In this document: positions 1 through 5,586 of the stretch, one piece after another
How the letters are laid out: every line of letters begins with the position of its first letter
How positions within the stretch are numbered: position 1 is the stretch's first letter
NCBI GenBank assembly: GCA_025359005.1
Contig: JANYHP010000009.1
Span: 1-8,666, forward strand
Source of the DNA: Hyphomicrobiaceae bacterium
GTDB lineage: Bacteria > Pseudomonadota > Alphaproteobacteria > Rhizobiales > Hyphomicrobiaceae
DNA length: 8,666 nucleotides
Direction: 5' to 3'
The notes under the pieces: generated by a model
The model's database searches: none
Told to the model about the DNA's origin: nothing
The model's input: only the letters and a program-made list of their open reading frames with translations
Program-made: the position numbers and the translations under genes

Positions 1-393
1 AAGCAAATGTCAGCGCCGGAACACTAGATGTTCCCGCCGATCGTGACGCTGCAGTATCACTTCACCGAGTTGGGCGCCTTCAAGCCGTATGTCGGCGCCG
101 GCGTGCAATATATCAAGTTCTTCGACAGCAAAACCGGCGACAACGTGCTTGGCGCGCAGTCGGTCAAACTGGGTGATGCCTTCGGCCCCGCCCTGCAACT
201 CGGCTTCGACTACAAGATGGGCGCCGGTTGGTACTTCAATGCGGACGTCAAGAAGAGCTGGCTGAGCACGAACGTGTCCTGGTCGCATGGCACGGTGCCG
301 GCAACATTTGCGAACTTGGGCGCCAAGCACGCTGTCGACCCGCTGACGGTCAGCCTTGGCGTCGGCTATCGCTTCAACCTGTTCGGCAACTGA
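1..393 (+). pseudogene. ompW: OmpW-family outer-membrane protein, 3' part, interrupted by an in-frame stop
   Basis: OmpW proteins are eight-stranded outer-membrane barrels that let small hydrophobic compounds through. From base 28 the frame gives 121 residues typical of the C-terminal half of OmpW: an FPP(I/T)xTLQYHF segment, FKPYVGAGVQY, a DAFGPALQLGFDY strand, and a final GVGYRFNLFGN aromatic end. The same frame is open from base 1 but meets TAG at 25-27, just before the segment where family members normally read straight through. ATG 28 has no convincing ribosome binding site, and a protein starting there would lack both signal peptide and the first strands. I therefore read this as a broken gene continuing left of the window, probably by a sense-to-TAG change. 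The alternatives are a sequencing error or misannotation of a short ORF at 28-393. OmpW identity is firm; the pseudogene state is inferred. Confidence 0.7.
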
Positions 394-440
394 GGGCGTC
401 CGGCCTGACTGTCTGCAGACATGAAATTATCCCCAAACTG

Positions 441-471
441 GGCGGTGGCACGTTGTGCTGCCGCCATTTTT
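441..471 (+). terminator. Rho-independent terminator after ompW
   Basis: An 11-bp stem pairs 441-451 (GGCGGTGGCAC) with 455-465 (GTGCTGCCGCC). It includes two G-U wobbles, closes a GTT loop, and is followed by ATTTTTG. It lies 48 bases after the ompW stop and 14 bases past the end of the minus-strand ORF at 485-769, so it may serve both convergent genes. The U-run is on the plus strand only. Confidence 0.8.
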
Positions 472-484
472 GTCTGAGCCCCGC

Positions 485-769
485 TCAGGCAATCAGGTGT
501 ACTTCCTGGACGCCGAGGCGTGCGCCGCGACGACGGACATTGGCGAGATTGAGCGAAGCGTAGCGCGACGTAGCGCGACCGATGCCGGCGGTCTTACGAG
601 CGTCGCCGACGACGTGCACCAGTTTGTAGCGCGTGCCGTAGGGGAGCGTCGGGCAGGCTGTCAGCGCGTACACCTGAAGGCTCGGCACCGGCTTGGCAGC
701 CGTCACATCCGGCAGGCACTCGTTGAGAAAAAGCGAGAAGGGCGAGCGGGCGAGGGCTAGAGCGTTCAT
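485..769 (-). CDS. Hypothetical protein, 94 residues
   Basis: I do not recognise this gene. The ATG at 769 is preceded on the minus strand by AGGAG eight bases upstream, a good ribosome binding site; another in-frame ATG at 775 sits only two bases from that site and is a worse choice. The product starts MNALALARSPFSLFLNE, an N-terminus that resembles short uncharacterised rhizobial proteins, and has a basic C-terminal half (RKTAGIGRATSRYASLNLANVRRRG). I see no transmembrane segment, metal-binding motif or known domain. It ends next to the ompW terminator and is divergent from mazG across 235 bases. The good start signal and convergent terminator support a real gene; the lack of recognisable homology and a 10-bp tandem duplication inside it (559-578, CGTAGCGCGA twice) argue for caution. 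Confidence 0.45.
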   Translation of the reverse strand: MNALALARSPFSLFLNECLPDVTAAKPVPSLQVYALTACPTLPYGTRYKLVHVVGDARKTAGIGRATSRYASLNLANVRRRGARLGVQEVHLIA

Positions 770-816
770 GGCCATTTCTCCTGTGTGGTGCGCGGGGTGC
801 GTCGTTGTCTGATGCG

Positions 817-941
817 TTGAGAATGCATCGCGCGGGGGCCGTTCGCTGTTCCAGGAGAGACAGGGGTGGGCGGAATTCTGCAGCCGTGCGTGGGGCATCG
901 CTGCGACGTCGATCGGGGCACAATTTGAGTGCATCGCGCGG
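817..941. repeat. Two copies of a TTGAG/TGCATCGCGCGG motif between divergent genes
   Basis: The 12-mer TGCATCGCGCGG occurs at 824-835 and again at 930-941. Both copies are preceded by TTGAG (817-821 and 925-929), with a two-base AA insert only in the first. The second copy overlaps the proposed mazG -35 element. It may be a duplicated regulator site or a small duplication; nothing in the sequence decides. Confidence 0.4.
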
Positions 942-953
942 ACCGGCTATGTC
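925..953 (+). promoter_or_regulatory. Candidate sigma-70 promoter of mazG
   Basis: TTGAGT (925-930) and TATGTC (948-953) are separated by 17 bases. Transcription would start near 960, giving a leader of about 45 bases before the mazG ATG. It is a moderate match to consensus, found by eye. Confidence 0.4.
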
Positions 954-1004
954 GGGAAAACAGCGGCGGCACAACGCGCGCCCCAACCCTCAGGACTCAC
1001 CGGC

Positions 1005-1916
1005 ATGACGGACGCAGCATCGCAGGCCCCCGCGCCCCCCACCGCGCCTCCTCTGGCACGCCGCACTCTCGCCGACCTCGTCGCCGTGATGGCTGCGCTG
1101 CGCACCCCCGTCACGGGATGCCCCTGGGACCTGGAACAGTCGTTCGCGACCATCGCGCCCTATACGATCGAGGAAGCCTATGAGGTGGCCGACGCCATCG
1201 CGCGCGGCGATCGGGTCGACCTCAAGGAAGAGCTGGGCGATCTCCTGCTGCAAGTTGTCTATCACGCGCGGCTCGCCGAAGAGGAAGGTGCGTTCGCGCT
1301 GCCGGACGTGGTCGAGACCATCACCGCCAAGATGATCCGCCGTCACCCGCATGTGTTCGGCGACGCCGCCGCGCGGTCGGCCGGCGCGGCCAAGGGCTGG
1401 TGGGAAAAGATCAAGGCAGAGGAGAAAGCCGAGAAGGCCCACGCGAGGGAAAGCTTCGGGATTGTTGCGGACAGCGCTGCGGCGCCCTCCGCGCTCGACG
1501 ATGTGCCGGCCGCCATGCCGGCGCTGACGCGCGCGATCAAGTTGCAGGACAAAGCCGCCCGCGTCGGCTTCGACTGGCCGTCGATTGCGCCCGTGTTCGA
1601 CAAGCTGCGCGAGGAGATCGGCGAACTGGAAGCGGAGCTCCAGCCGCGAGCGCATAGCGACCCCGCACACGCAAAGACGCGCATCGCGGAAGAGTTCGGC
1701 GACCTGATGTTCGTGATGGCCAACCTCGCGCGCCATCTCGAACTGGACCCGGAGGCCACCCTGCGCGCCGCCAACGACAAGTTCCACCGCCGGTTCCGCG
1801 GCGTCGAAGCGCGGCTTGCTGCGCTGGACAAAAAGCCCGCCCAGTCCGATCTCGCCGAAATGGACGCGCTGTGGGACGACGTGAAGCGGGCGGAAAAATC
1901 CGCTTCAGGCGGGTGA
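1005..1916 (+). CDS. mazG: Nucleoside triphosphate pyrophosphohydrolase MazG
   Basis: MazG hydrolyses (d)NTPs to NMP and pyrophosphate in the cytoplasm, cleaning aberrant nucleotides and, in E. coli, affecting ppGpp-linked survival. This 303-residue protein has both MazG domains. The N-terminal one reads GCPWDLEQSFATIAPYTIEE, with the metal-ligand pattern E57xxE60 and E76xxD79, then RRHPHVFG (about 112-119). The C-terminal one has E204xxE207 and E230xxD233 followed by MFVMANLARHL and FHRRFRGVE. Both acidic sets are intact, so activity is expected. It is longer than E. coli MazG (263) because of an Ala/Pro-rich N-terminal tail of about 18 residues and a Lys/Glu/Ala-rich linker near 136-165. 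The ATG at 1005 is nine bases after AGGA. It appears monocistronic, with a structured gene-free stretch downstream. Confidence 0.96.
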   Translation: MTDAASQAPAPPTAPPLARRTLADLVAVMAALRTPVTGCPWDLEQSFATIAPYTIEEAYEVADAIARGDRVDLKEELGDLLLQVVYHARLAEEEGAFALPDVVETITAKMIRRHPHVFGDAAARSAGAAKGWWEKIKAEEKAEKAHARESFGIVADSAAAPSALDDVPAAMPALTRAIKLQDKAARVGFDWPSIAPVFDKLREEIGELEAELQPRAHSDPAHAKTRIAEEFGDLMFVMANLARHLELDPEATLRAANDKFHRRFRGVEARLAALDKKPAQSDLAEMDALWDDVKRAEKSASGG

Positions 1917-1959
1917 GCACGGCGCGACGGCGGAACGGTAGAGCGCAAGAGCGTTTCAG

Positions 1960-2027
1960 CGTATTGCGCCGGAGCCAGGGCTCCGGGCGTGGAGTTACCC
2001 AATCGCTTGCGCGGGCGGCGCAATACG
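1960..2027. repeat. Nested inverted repeats downstream of mazG
   Basis: A perfect 11-bp inverted repeat, CGTATTGCGCC (1960-1970) and GGCGCAATACG (2017-2027), encloses a near-continuous palindrome CCGGAGCC-AG-GGCTCCGG (1969-1986). Two bases are shared, so the full inner and outer stems compete slightly. It lies 43 bases after the mazG stop. No U-run follows, so it is not a classical terminator, but it could stop exonucleases at the mRNA 3' end. Confidence 0.5.
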
Positions 2028-2075
2028 GCGCAAATGCATGCCTATCCCTCTTCCTCCGGCATACCCCCCACCCTG

Positions 2076-2100
2076 CCCCTCCCCCGCAAGGGGGGAGGGG
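2076..2100. repeat. GC-rich hairpin, C-run/G-run arms
   Basis: CCCCTCCCCC (2076-2085) pairs with GGGGGAGGGG (2091-2100) around a GCAAG loop, a perfect 10-bp stem. Together with the hairpin at 2138-2179, which carries the same CCCCTC..GAGGGG core, it looks like the short palindromic intergenic repeats common in Rhizobiales genomes. No mobility gene is present. The region 1917-2228 shows no convincing coding sequence. Confidence 0.6.
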
Positions 2101-2137
2101 ACGATGGGCGCACGGGCAATCGCACAAGACCTCAGTC

Positions 2138-2179
2138 ATCCCCTCTCCCCGTTGCAGAAGTGCAATGGGGGGAGGGGAT
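2138..2179. repeat. Long hairpin, 19-bp stem with GAAG loop
   Basis: ATCCCCTCTCCCC (2138-2150) pairs with GGGGGGAGGGGAT (2167-2179) with one T-G wobble. The stem continues inward through G2151-T2166 and TTGCA/TGCAA (2152-2156 with 2161-2165) to a four-base GAAG loop. It sits 49 bases past the yidD stop on the minus strand and about 220 bases past the mazG stop on the plus strand, between convergent genes. It has no U-run on either strand. It may be a REP-like element, an mRNA 3'-end stabiliser or a weak bidirectional terminator. Confidence 0.6.
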
Positions 2180-2228
2180 TGCAAGGCCTTATGCGATACC
2201 CCTGGGGTGTTGGTGGACTGACCGTGCT

Positions 2229-2513
2229 TCAGCGCCAGCGACCATAGCGCCAGGGCGCAAACGGATGGCGGGCTGCGCGAATATCGGGAACCGGGTCGTA
2301 GCCGGAGGTGCCACCGGGACGGCAACGGATGATGCGCGCGAACGCCAGCCAGAGGCCGCGCCAGGCGCCATTGATCTCGATCGCGTCGCGGCCATACTCC
2401 GAACAGGTCGGCAGATGGCGGCACTCGGCGCCGATCAGCGGCTTCAAGGTCCAGCGATAGACAACGATTGGAAGCTGCGCGGCGCGACGGGTCACAAGCC
2501 CCCAGACATCCAT
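2229..2513 (-). CDS. yidD: Membrane protein insertion efficiency factor YidD
   Basis: YidD is a small inner-membrane-associated protein that helps the YidC/Sec machinery insert membrane proteins. The 94-residue product carries the family signature: a hydrophobic N-terminal amphipathic stretch (QLPIVVYRWTLKPLIG), then the cysteine motif ECRHLPTCSEYGRDAIE, the GAWRGLWLAFARIIRCRP segment and GGTSGYDPVPD. All three conserved cysteines are present. Two starts are possible: ATG at 2513, sharing one base with the upstream stop (TGATG), or GTG at 2516, overlapping by four bases. I chose ATG. Either way there is no separate Shine-Dalgarno sequence, so translation is probably coupled to the upstream Fe-S scaffold-like gene. 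The Arg/Trp-rich tail after DPVPD is ordinary for the family. In many genomes yidD lies with rnpA/yidC; here it does not. Confidence 0.95.
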   Translation of the reverse strand: MDVWGLVTRRAAQLPIVVYRWTLKPLIGAECRHLPTCSEYGRDAIEINGAWRGLWLAFARIIRCRPGGTSGYDPVPDIRAARHPFAPWRYGRWR

Positions 2514-2965
2514 CACGCGGGCACCGGCGACGGCGCCGCTTCGGCCTCCGCGAGAGCGGCTTCGACGGCATCGAACACCAGCAAAACCGAGGCATGCCGC
2601 CCTTTGTAGTCGCGGACAGGTTCAAGCACGGCAAGATCGGCCCAGCACCCCGCGGGCGGCGGGCCACCCTTCTTGAGCATGGCTCGCATGGCGGCGCCGA
2701 TCGCGCGCACCTCAGGCGGCGTCGAGCCCACGATCTGGCGAGCCATCACAGCACACGCAGACTGGCCGAGCAGGCACGCCTTGACGGTCTGGCCGAAGGC
2801 TGCGACCCGGCCATCGACGAGACGCAGATCGATGCTGACAGTGGAGCCGCACAGCTTGGAGTGGGCCGTCGCGCTGTGCCTGGGCTCAGCGAGGCGTTCG
2901 GTGTGCGAGATGCCGGCGGCAAGTTCGAGGATGCGGGCACTGTAGATGTCGTCGAGGTCGGCCAA
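2513..2965 (-). CDS. Iron-sulfur cluster assembly scaffold-like protein (NifU/SufU N-terminal family)
   Basis: The 150-residue protein matches the short alphaproteobacterial scaffold family: DDIYSARILELAAGI at the start, ATAHSKLCGSTVSIDLRL with C39, then VKACLLGQSACAVMARQIVG with C64 and C71, GPPPAGCWADLAVLEPVRDYKGRHAS, and FDAVEAAL. Classical IscU/SufU scaffolds bind the nascent cluster with three cysteines. Here the first two positions are kept, while the position of the third, near the YKGRHAS segment, has His rather than Cys; C107 is nearby. Cluster-scaffold activity is therefore inferred, not certain. The start is TTG: an in-frame TGA lies further upstream with no ATG or GTG between, and homologues begin a few residues before DIY. 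A weak GAGAG lies about nine bases upstream. It is the first gene of a two-gene unit with yidD and is divergent from hisI. Confidence 0.85.
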   Translation of the reverse strand: MADLDDIYSARILELAAGISHTERLAEPRHSATAHSKLCGSTVSIDLRLVDGRVAAFGQTVKACLLGQSACAVMARQIVGSTPPEVRAIGAAMRAMLKKGGPPPAGCWADLAVLEPVRDYKGRHASVLLVFDAVEAALAEAEAAPSPVPA

Positions 2966-2993
2966 GGCAGCGGTCTCTCGGTTGGGTGTTCGC

Positions 2994-3011
2994 CATGGCT
3001 GTCACGCCATG
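2994..3011. promoter_or_regulatory. 6-6-6 dyad in the divergent promoter region
   Basis: CATGGC (2994-2999), spacer TGTCAC, GCCATG (3006-3011): a perfect inverted repeat between the scaffold-like gene and hisI, immediately upstream of the proposed hisI -35. Its position suits an operator, but no known regulator consensus is recognised. Confidence 0.3.
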
Positions 3012-3012
3012 C

Positions 3013-3040
3013 TTGATTGCACGCCTGGGTATCTTATGTT
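3013..3040 (+). promoter_or_regulatory. Candidate sigma-70 promoter of hisI
   Basis: TTGATT (3013-3018) and TATGTT (3035-3040) are 16 bases apart. A start of transcription near 3047 would exclude the TTG at 3017 as the hisI start and favour an ATG further in. Confidence 0.4.
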
Positions 3041-3112
3041 GACTTCAGGATGTCGGGTGCGCGGCAGGATTTTCAAGCCTCAAGTGCAGACACCATAGGG
3101 GATGCACGGCAG

Positions 3113-3577
3113 ATGGTCGACAGTAGTGAGCAAGCGGCACCAGCACCAGGCATGGCCGGCACGCCGGCTCATTTTGCGCCGCGCGGATCGGCGACCGAGG
3201 TGGAAGCGGGCGCTGTTTTCCAACCGAAATTCGACGCAGCTGGTCTGATCGGCGCGATTGTGACCGAGGCTGGTTCGGGCGAGGTTCTGATGTTCGCCTG
3301 GATGAACGAGGCAGCGCTGCGGGCCAGCCTGGAGACCGGCGTTGCGCACTTCTGGTCACGCTCGCGAAACAAACTGTGGCGCAAAGGCGAGGAAAGCGGC
3401 AACGAATTGGCCATCACCGAGATCCGCACCGATTGCGACCAGGATGTGCTGTTGGTGCAAGCGCGCCTCAATGGGGCCGGCGTTGCCTGCCATACCGGTG
3501 CCAAGAGCTGCTTTTATCGGACGCTCATCCTGGCACCAGACGGCACGACCGTGATGCTGCAGCGCACAGGCGGGTGA
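3113..3577 (+). CDS. hisI: Phosphoribosyl-AMP cyclohydrolase HisI
   Basis: HisI opens the adenine ring of phosphoribosyl-AMP, the third step of histidine synthesis, as a cytoplasmic zinc enzyme. The diagnostic motifs are intact: LMFAWMNEAAL, HFWSRSRNKLWRKGEESGN (about 79-97 counting from the chosen start), EIRTDCDQDVLL with D107, C108, D109 and D111 for metal binding, and GVACHTGAKSCFYR with C126 and C133. It is the stand-alone form without a HisE domain. The start is uncertain: TTG 3017, ATG 3050, ATG 3113 and ATG 3152 are all in frame. I chose 3113 because an AGGGG lies 11 bases upstream, the proposed promoter ends near 3047, and codon use before it is less GC-biased; 154 residues is then close to the usual 130-150. 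It is not clustered with other his genes, as is common in Rhizobiales. Confidence 0.93.
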   Translation: MVDSSEQAAPAPGMAGTPAHFAPRGSATEVEAGAVFQPKFDAAGLIGAIVTEAGSGEVLMFAWMNEAALRASLETGVAHFWSRSRNKLWRKGEESGNELAITEIRTDCDQDVLLVQARLNGAGVACHTGAKSCFYRTLILAPDGTTVMLQRTGG

Positions 3578-3692
3578 TGCGCCCAGAAGGGTTGCGTTAA
3601 GTATTTGCTTATTCTGCATTAAATCTTTTGTGACAGGATGTCTGACACGGTCATCCTATCCGCCTTTCGTGGACGGTCCGCGATTTGCACGC

Positions 3693-3731
3693 GTCTGGTA
3701 GGTTTAGGTGTCTGGTAGGTTTAGGTGTCTG
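3693..3731 (+). repeat. 17-bp tandem repeat, 2.3 copies
   Basis: The unit GTCTGGTAGGTTTAGGT occurs at 3693-3709 and 3710-3726, and a third partial copy (GTCTG) follows to 3731. It lies between hisI and the patatin gene, about 100 bases before the latter. The copies are identical, which suggests recent slippage or tandem duplication, and the spacing of 17 bases is not a whole number of helical turns. Such arrays often vary in copy number between strains. The preceding stretch 3590-3635 is distinctly AT-rich for this genome. Confidence 0.85.
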
Positions 3732-3831
3732 AAAATTTGGGCGTGTAAGAAGGTCATCGTGGTCTGCCACCCGCCGTTGGAGCCGAACGACAGCCGGCAG
3801 GTGACGTCCAAGTCGCAATGCGGGATTGATC

Positions 3832-4809
3832 ATGGACGATTTCAAAATCGGGCTGGCATTGGGCGGCGGCGTCGCGCGCGGCTGGGCTCATATCGGCGTC
3901 ATCCGGGCGCTGGAAGCGGCGGGCATTGTGCCGGACATTGTCGTCGGCACATCGATCGGCTCGGTGGTGGGCGGCTGCTACGTGGCGGGCGAACTCGGCG
4001 AGTTGGAAGATTTCGCGCGCTCGCTGACGCGCCGCAAAGTGCTCGGCTATCTGGATTTCAACTTTTCCGGCTCGGGCCTGATCTCGGGCCAACGGCTGAA
4101 CGACCGGCTGGATGTGCGGCTGCGCGACATCAACATCGAAAAGCTCAGCCGCCGCTACGTGGCAGTGGCCACCGAAATCGGCACCGGGCACGAGGTGTGG
4201 CTGTCACGCGGACGACTGACGGACGCGATGCGCGCGTCCTATGCGATCCCCGGCATCTTCCGGCCCGTGGAAATCAACGGCCGCTGGCTGTTCGACGGCG
4301 CGCTGGTCAATCCGATCCCGGTGTCGGTGGCGCGCGCGCTCGGCGCCCGCTACGTGATCGCCGTCAACATCAACGCCGACCTTTCAGGCCGCGGCTCGAT
4401 GGCGCCGATCGTCGCCGAGCATCATGCAGCCGAACCGGCGGAAACCGCGCCCGCGCCACTGGCCGCTGCCGATGACGGCTCCAGCATCCTGGCGCGCAAT
4501 GGCCGCGCGCTCAAGAAGATGCTGCAGCGCCAGTTCTTCGGCCCGTCCGACGAGACGCCCGGCATTTCAACCGTGATGACGGAAGCCTTCAATATCGTGC
4601 AGGACCGCATCGCGCGCTCGCGCATGGCCGGCGATCCGCCGGACGCGGTGATCGCGCCGCGCGTGGGCGATATCAGCCTGTTCGATTTCCATCGCGCCGA
4701 CGAGATGATCACGCGCGGCGAAAACGCCACCAAGCGCGTCATCGACGAGATCCAGCACGAGATCGCGCTGATGCGCCGCTTCCGCGCCAAGACACCGGCC
4801 GCGGTTTAG
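3832..4809 (+). CDS. Patatin-like phospholipase, RssA-type
   Basis: Patatin-family enzymes are Ser-Asp dyad lipid acyl hydrolases; RssA-type bacterial members are cytoplasmic or membrane-associated with largely unknown substrates. The 325-residue protein begins IGLALGGGVARGWAHIGV, where GGGxxRG (11-17) forms the oxyanion hole. The nucleophile is S41 in GTSIG, and the catalytic Asp is D155 in DGALVNPIPV. All three elements are intact. After about residue 185 comes a low-complexity Ala/Pro/Glu insert (198-215), then a C-terminal helical region (MTEAFNIVQDRIARSRM, then DVVI-type strand and a Lys/Arg-rich tail). ATG 3832 has GGGA six bases upstream; TTG 3826 is in frame but overlaps that site. 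It follows hisI by 254 bases and converges with the CBS gene, 43 bases away. Confidence 0.93.
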   Translation: MDDFKIGLALGGGVARGWAHIGVIRALEAAGIVPDIVVGTSIGSVVGGCYVAGELGELEDFARSLTRRKVLGYLDFNFSGSGLISGQRLNDRLDVRLRDINIEKLSRRYVAVATEIGTGHEVWLSRGRLTDAMRASYAIPGIFRPVEINGRWLFDGALVNPIPVSVARALGARYVIAVNINADLSGRGSMAPIVAEHHAAEPAETAPAPLAAADDGSSILARNGRALKKMLQRQFFGPSDETPGISTVMTEAFNIVQDRIARSRMAGDPPDAVIAPRVGDISLFDFHRADEMITRGENATKRVIDEIQHEIALMRRFRAKTPAAV

Positions 4810-4852
4810 CCGCGCGCGCAATTTAAGGTTTGGAGCGCCTCGACCGCGCGCG

Positions 4853-5284
4853 TCACGTCTGCGCGATATACGCCTTCATGGCGGAGGCTTCCATCTGAAC
4901 CTCTGAAAGGTGGTATTTGACCACGTCACCGATGGAGACGATGCCGACCAGCACGCCATCTTTGGTGACGGGCAGATGGCGGAAGCGCCCGGTGGTCATG
5001 GCGTTCATGAGCTGATCGAGCGTGTCGGTCTCACCGCAGGAAATCACGTTGCGGGTCATGACCGAGGACGCCGGGCTCGACAGCACTTGCGGGCCTGACT
5101 TGGCGAGCACGCGGATAATATCGCGCTCGGAAACGATGCCGGCCACCCGGCGATCGTCATCGACGACCACCACGGCACCGATGCGCCGCTTTGCCAACGT
5201 ATCAGCAATCTGCATGAGCGTGGCGGTGGAGGGCGCGGTTTCGACCTCACGGCCCTTCACTTTGAGGATTGCGCTGACGATCAT
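4853..5284 (-). CDS. Tandem CBS-domain protein
   Basis: A stand-alone 143-residue protein consisting of one Bateman module. CBS 1 spans about residues 8-62, ending GIVSERDIIRVLA, and CBS 2 about 74-127, with TTGRFRHLPVTKDGVLVGIVSIGDVVKYHL. Such pairs bind adenine nucleotides such as AMP or ATP at sites ending in the (S/T)xxD pattern, seen here as SERD (52-55) and SIGD (117-120), and act as energy or redox sensors for partner proteins. No effector domain is fused, so the target cannot be told from sequence. The ATG at 5284 has a strong AAGGAG nine bases upstream. The gene converges with the patatin gene; an 8-bp CG inverted repeat (4811-4818 and 4845-4852) lies in the gap. Confidence 0.93.
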   Translation of the reverse strand: MIVSAILKVKGREVETAPSTATLMQIADTLAKRRIGAVVVVDDDRRVAGIVSERDIIRVLAKSGPQVLSSPASSVMTRNVISCGETDTLDQLMNAMTTGRFRHLPVTKDGVLVGIVSIGDVVKYHLSEVQMEASAMKAYIAQT

Positions 5285-5586
5285 TGCGGCTCTCTCCTTG
5301 TGCGCATCGTGTGCGTGTCGTGCGCGGCGCCCTGGCAGGCATAGACCAGTCGCTTCTTTTGACTTGATCGCAAACCTGTCGACGCCGCGCCATTGCTCCC
5401 CAGGACGCCACGTTCATCTTGCGCGTGCAGGTCTTTGATCGCAAGCGCTGTTGCGGCCGCCGCCGGGCATTTATTTGCGCGTCCAGCCGCCGCCGCGCCG
5501 GGCGCCCCAGTGTACAGATGTCTCGCACATGCGAGACAATCGCTGAACGATGTCGAACGCGGCGGCGGGATGGCAGCACATCCGCG
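5285..5586. other. Gene-free stretch between chrA and the CBS gene, with a perfect 9-2-9 dyad
   Basis: No credible gene lies here. The clearest element is a perfect dyad, TGTCTCGCA-CA-TGCGAGACA, at 5519-5538, about 49 bases beyond the chrA stop. It could be an operator or a 3'-end hairpin of the chrA transcript, but no U-run follows. The decamer TTGATCGCAA occurs at 5364-5373 and again at 5435-5444, both upstream of the CBS gene, and may be a duplicated binding site. I found no convincing -35/-10 pair for the CBS gene. Confidence 0.5.

Noticed and set aside
990..1787. Minus-strand ORF of 265 codons opposite mazG
   Set aside because: Shadow frame of mazG; no recognisable domain, and mazG is unambiguous.
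1537..2667. Minus-strand ORF of 376 codons across mazG, the spacer and yidD
   Set aside because: It spans three annotated units in the wrong frame and is low-complexity Arg/Pro-rich.
3635..3656. AGGATG/CATCCT inverted repeat after hisI as a terminator
   Set aside because: Only a 6-bp stem with a long loop and no U-run.
3708..4475. Plus-strand ORF of 255 codons starting in the tandem repeat
   Set aside because: Frame-shifted shadow of the patatin gene, Arg-rich, no motif.
4811..4852. 8-bp CGCGCGCG inverted repeat between the convergent patatin and CBS genes
   Set aside because: Alternating CG runs are self-complementary by chance in this GC-rich genome, the loop is 26 bases, and no U-run follows.
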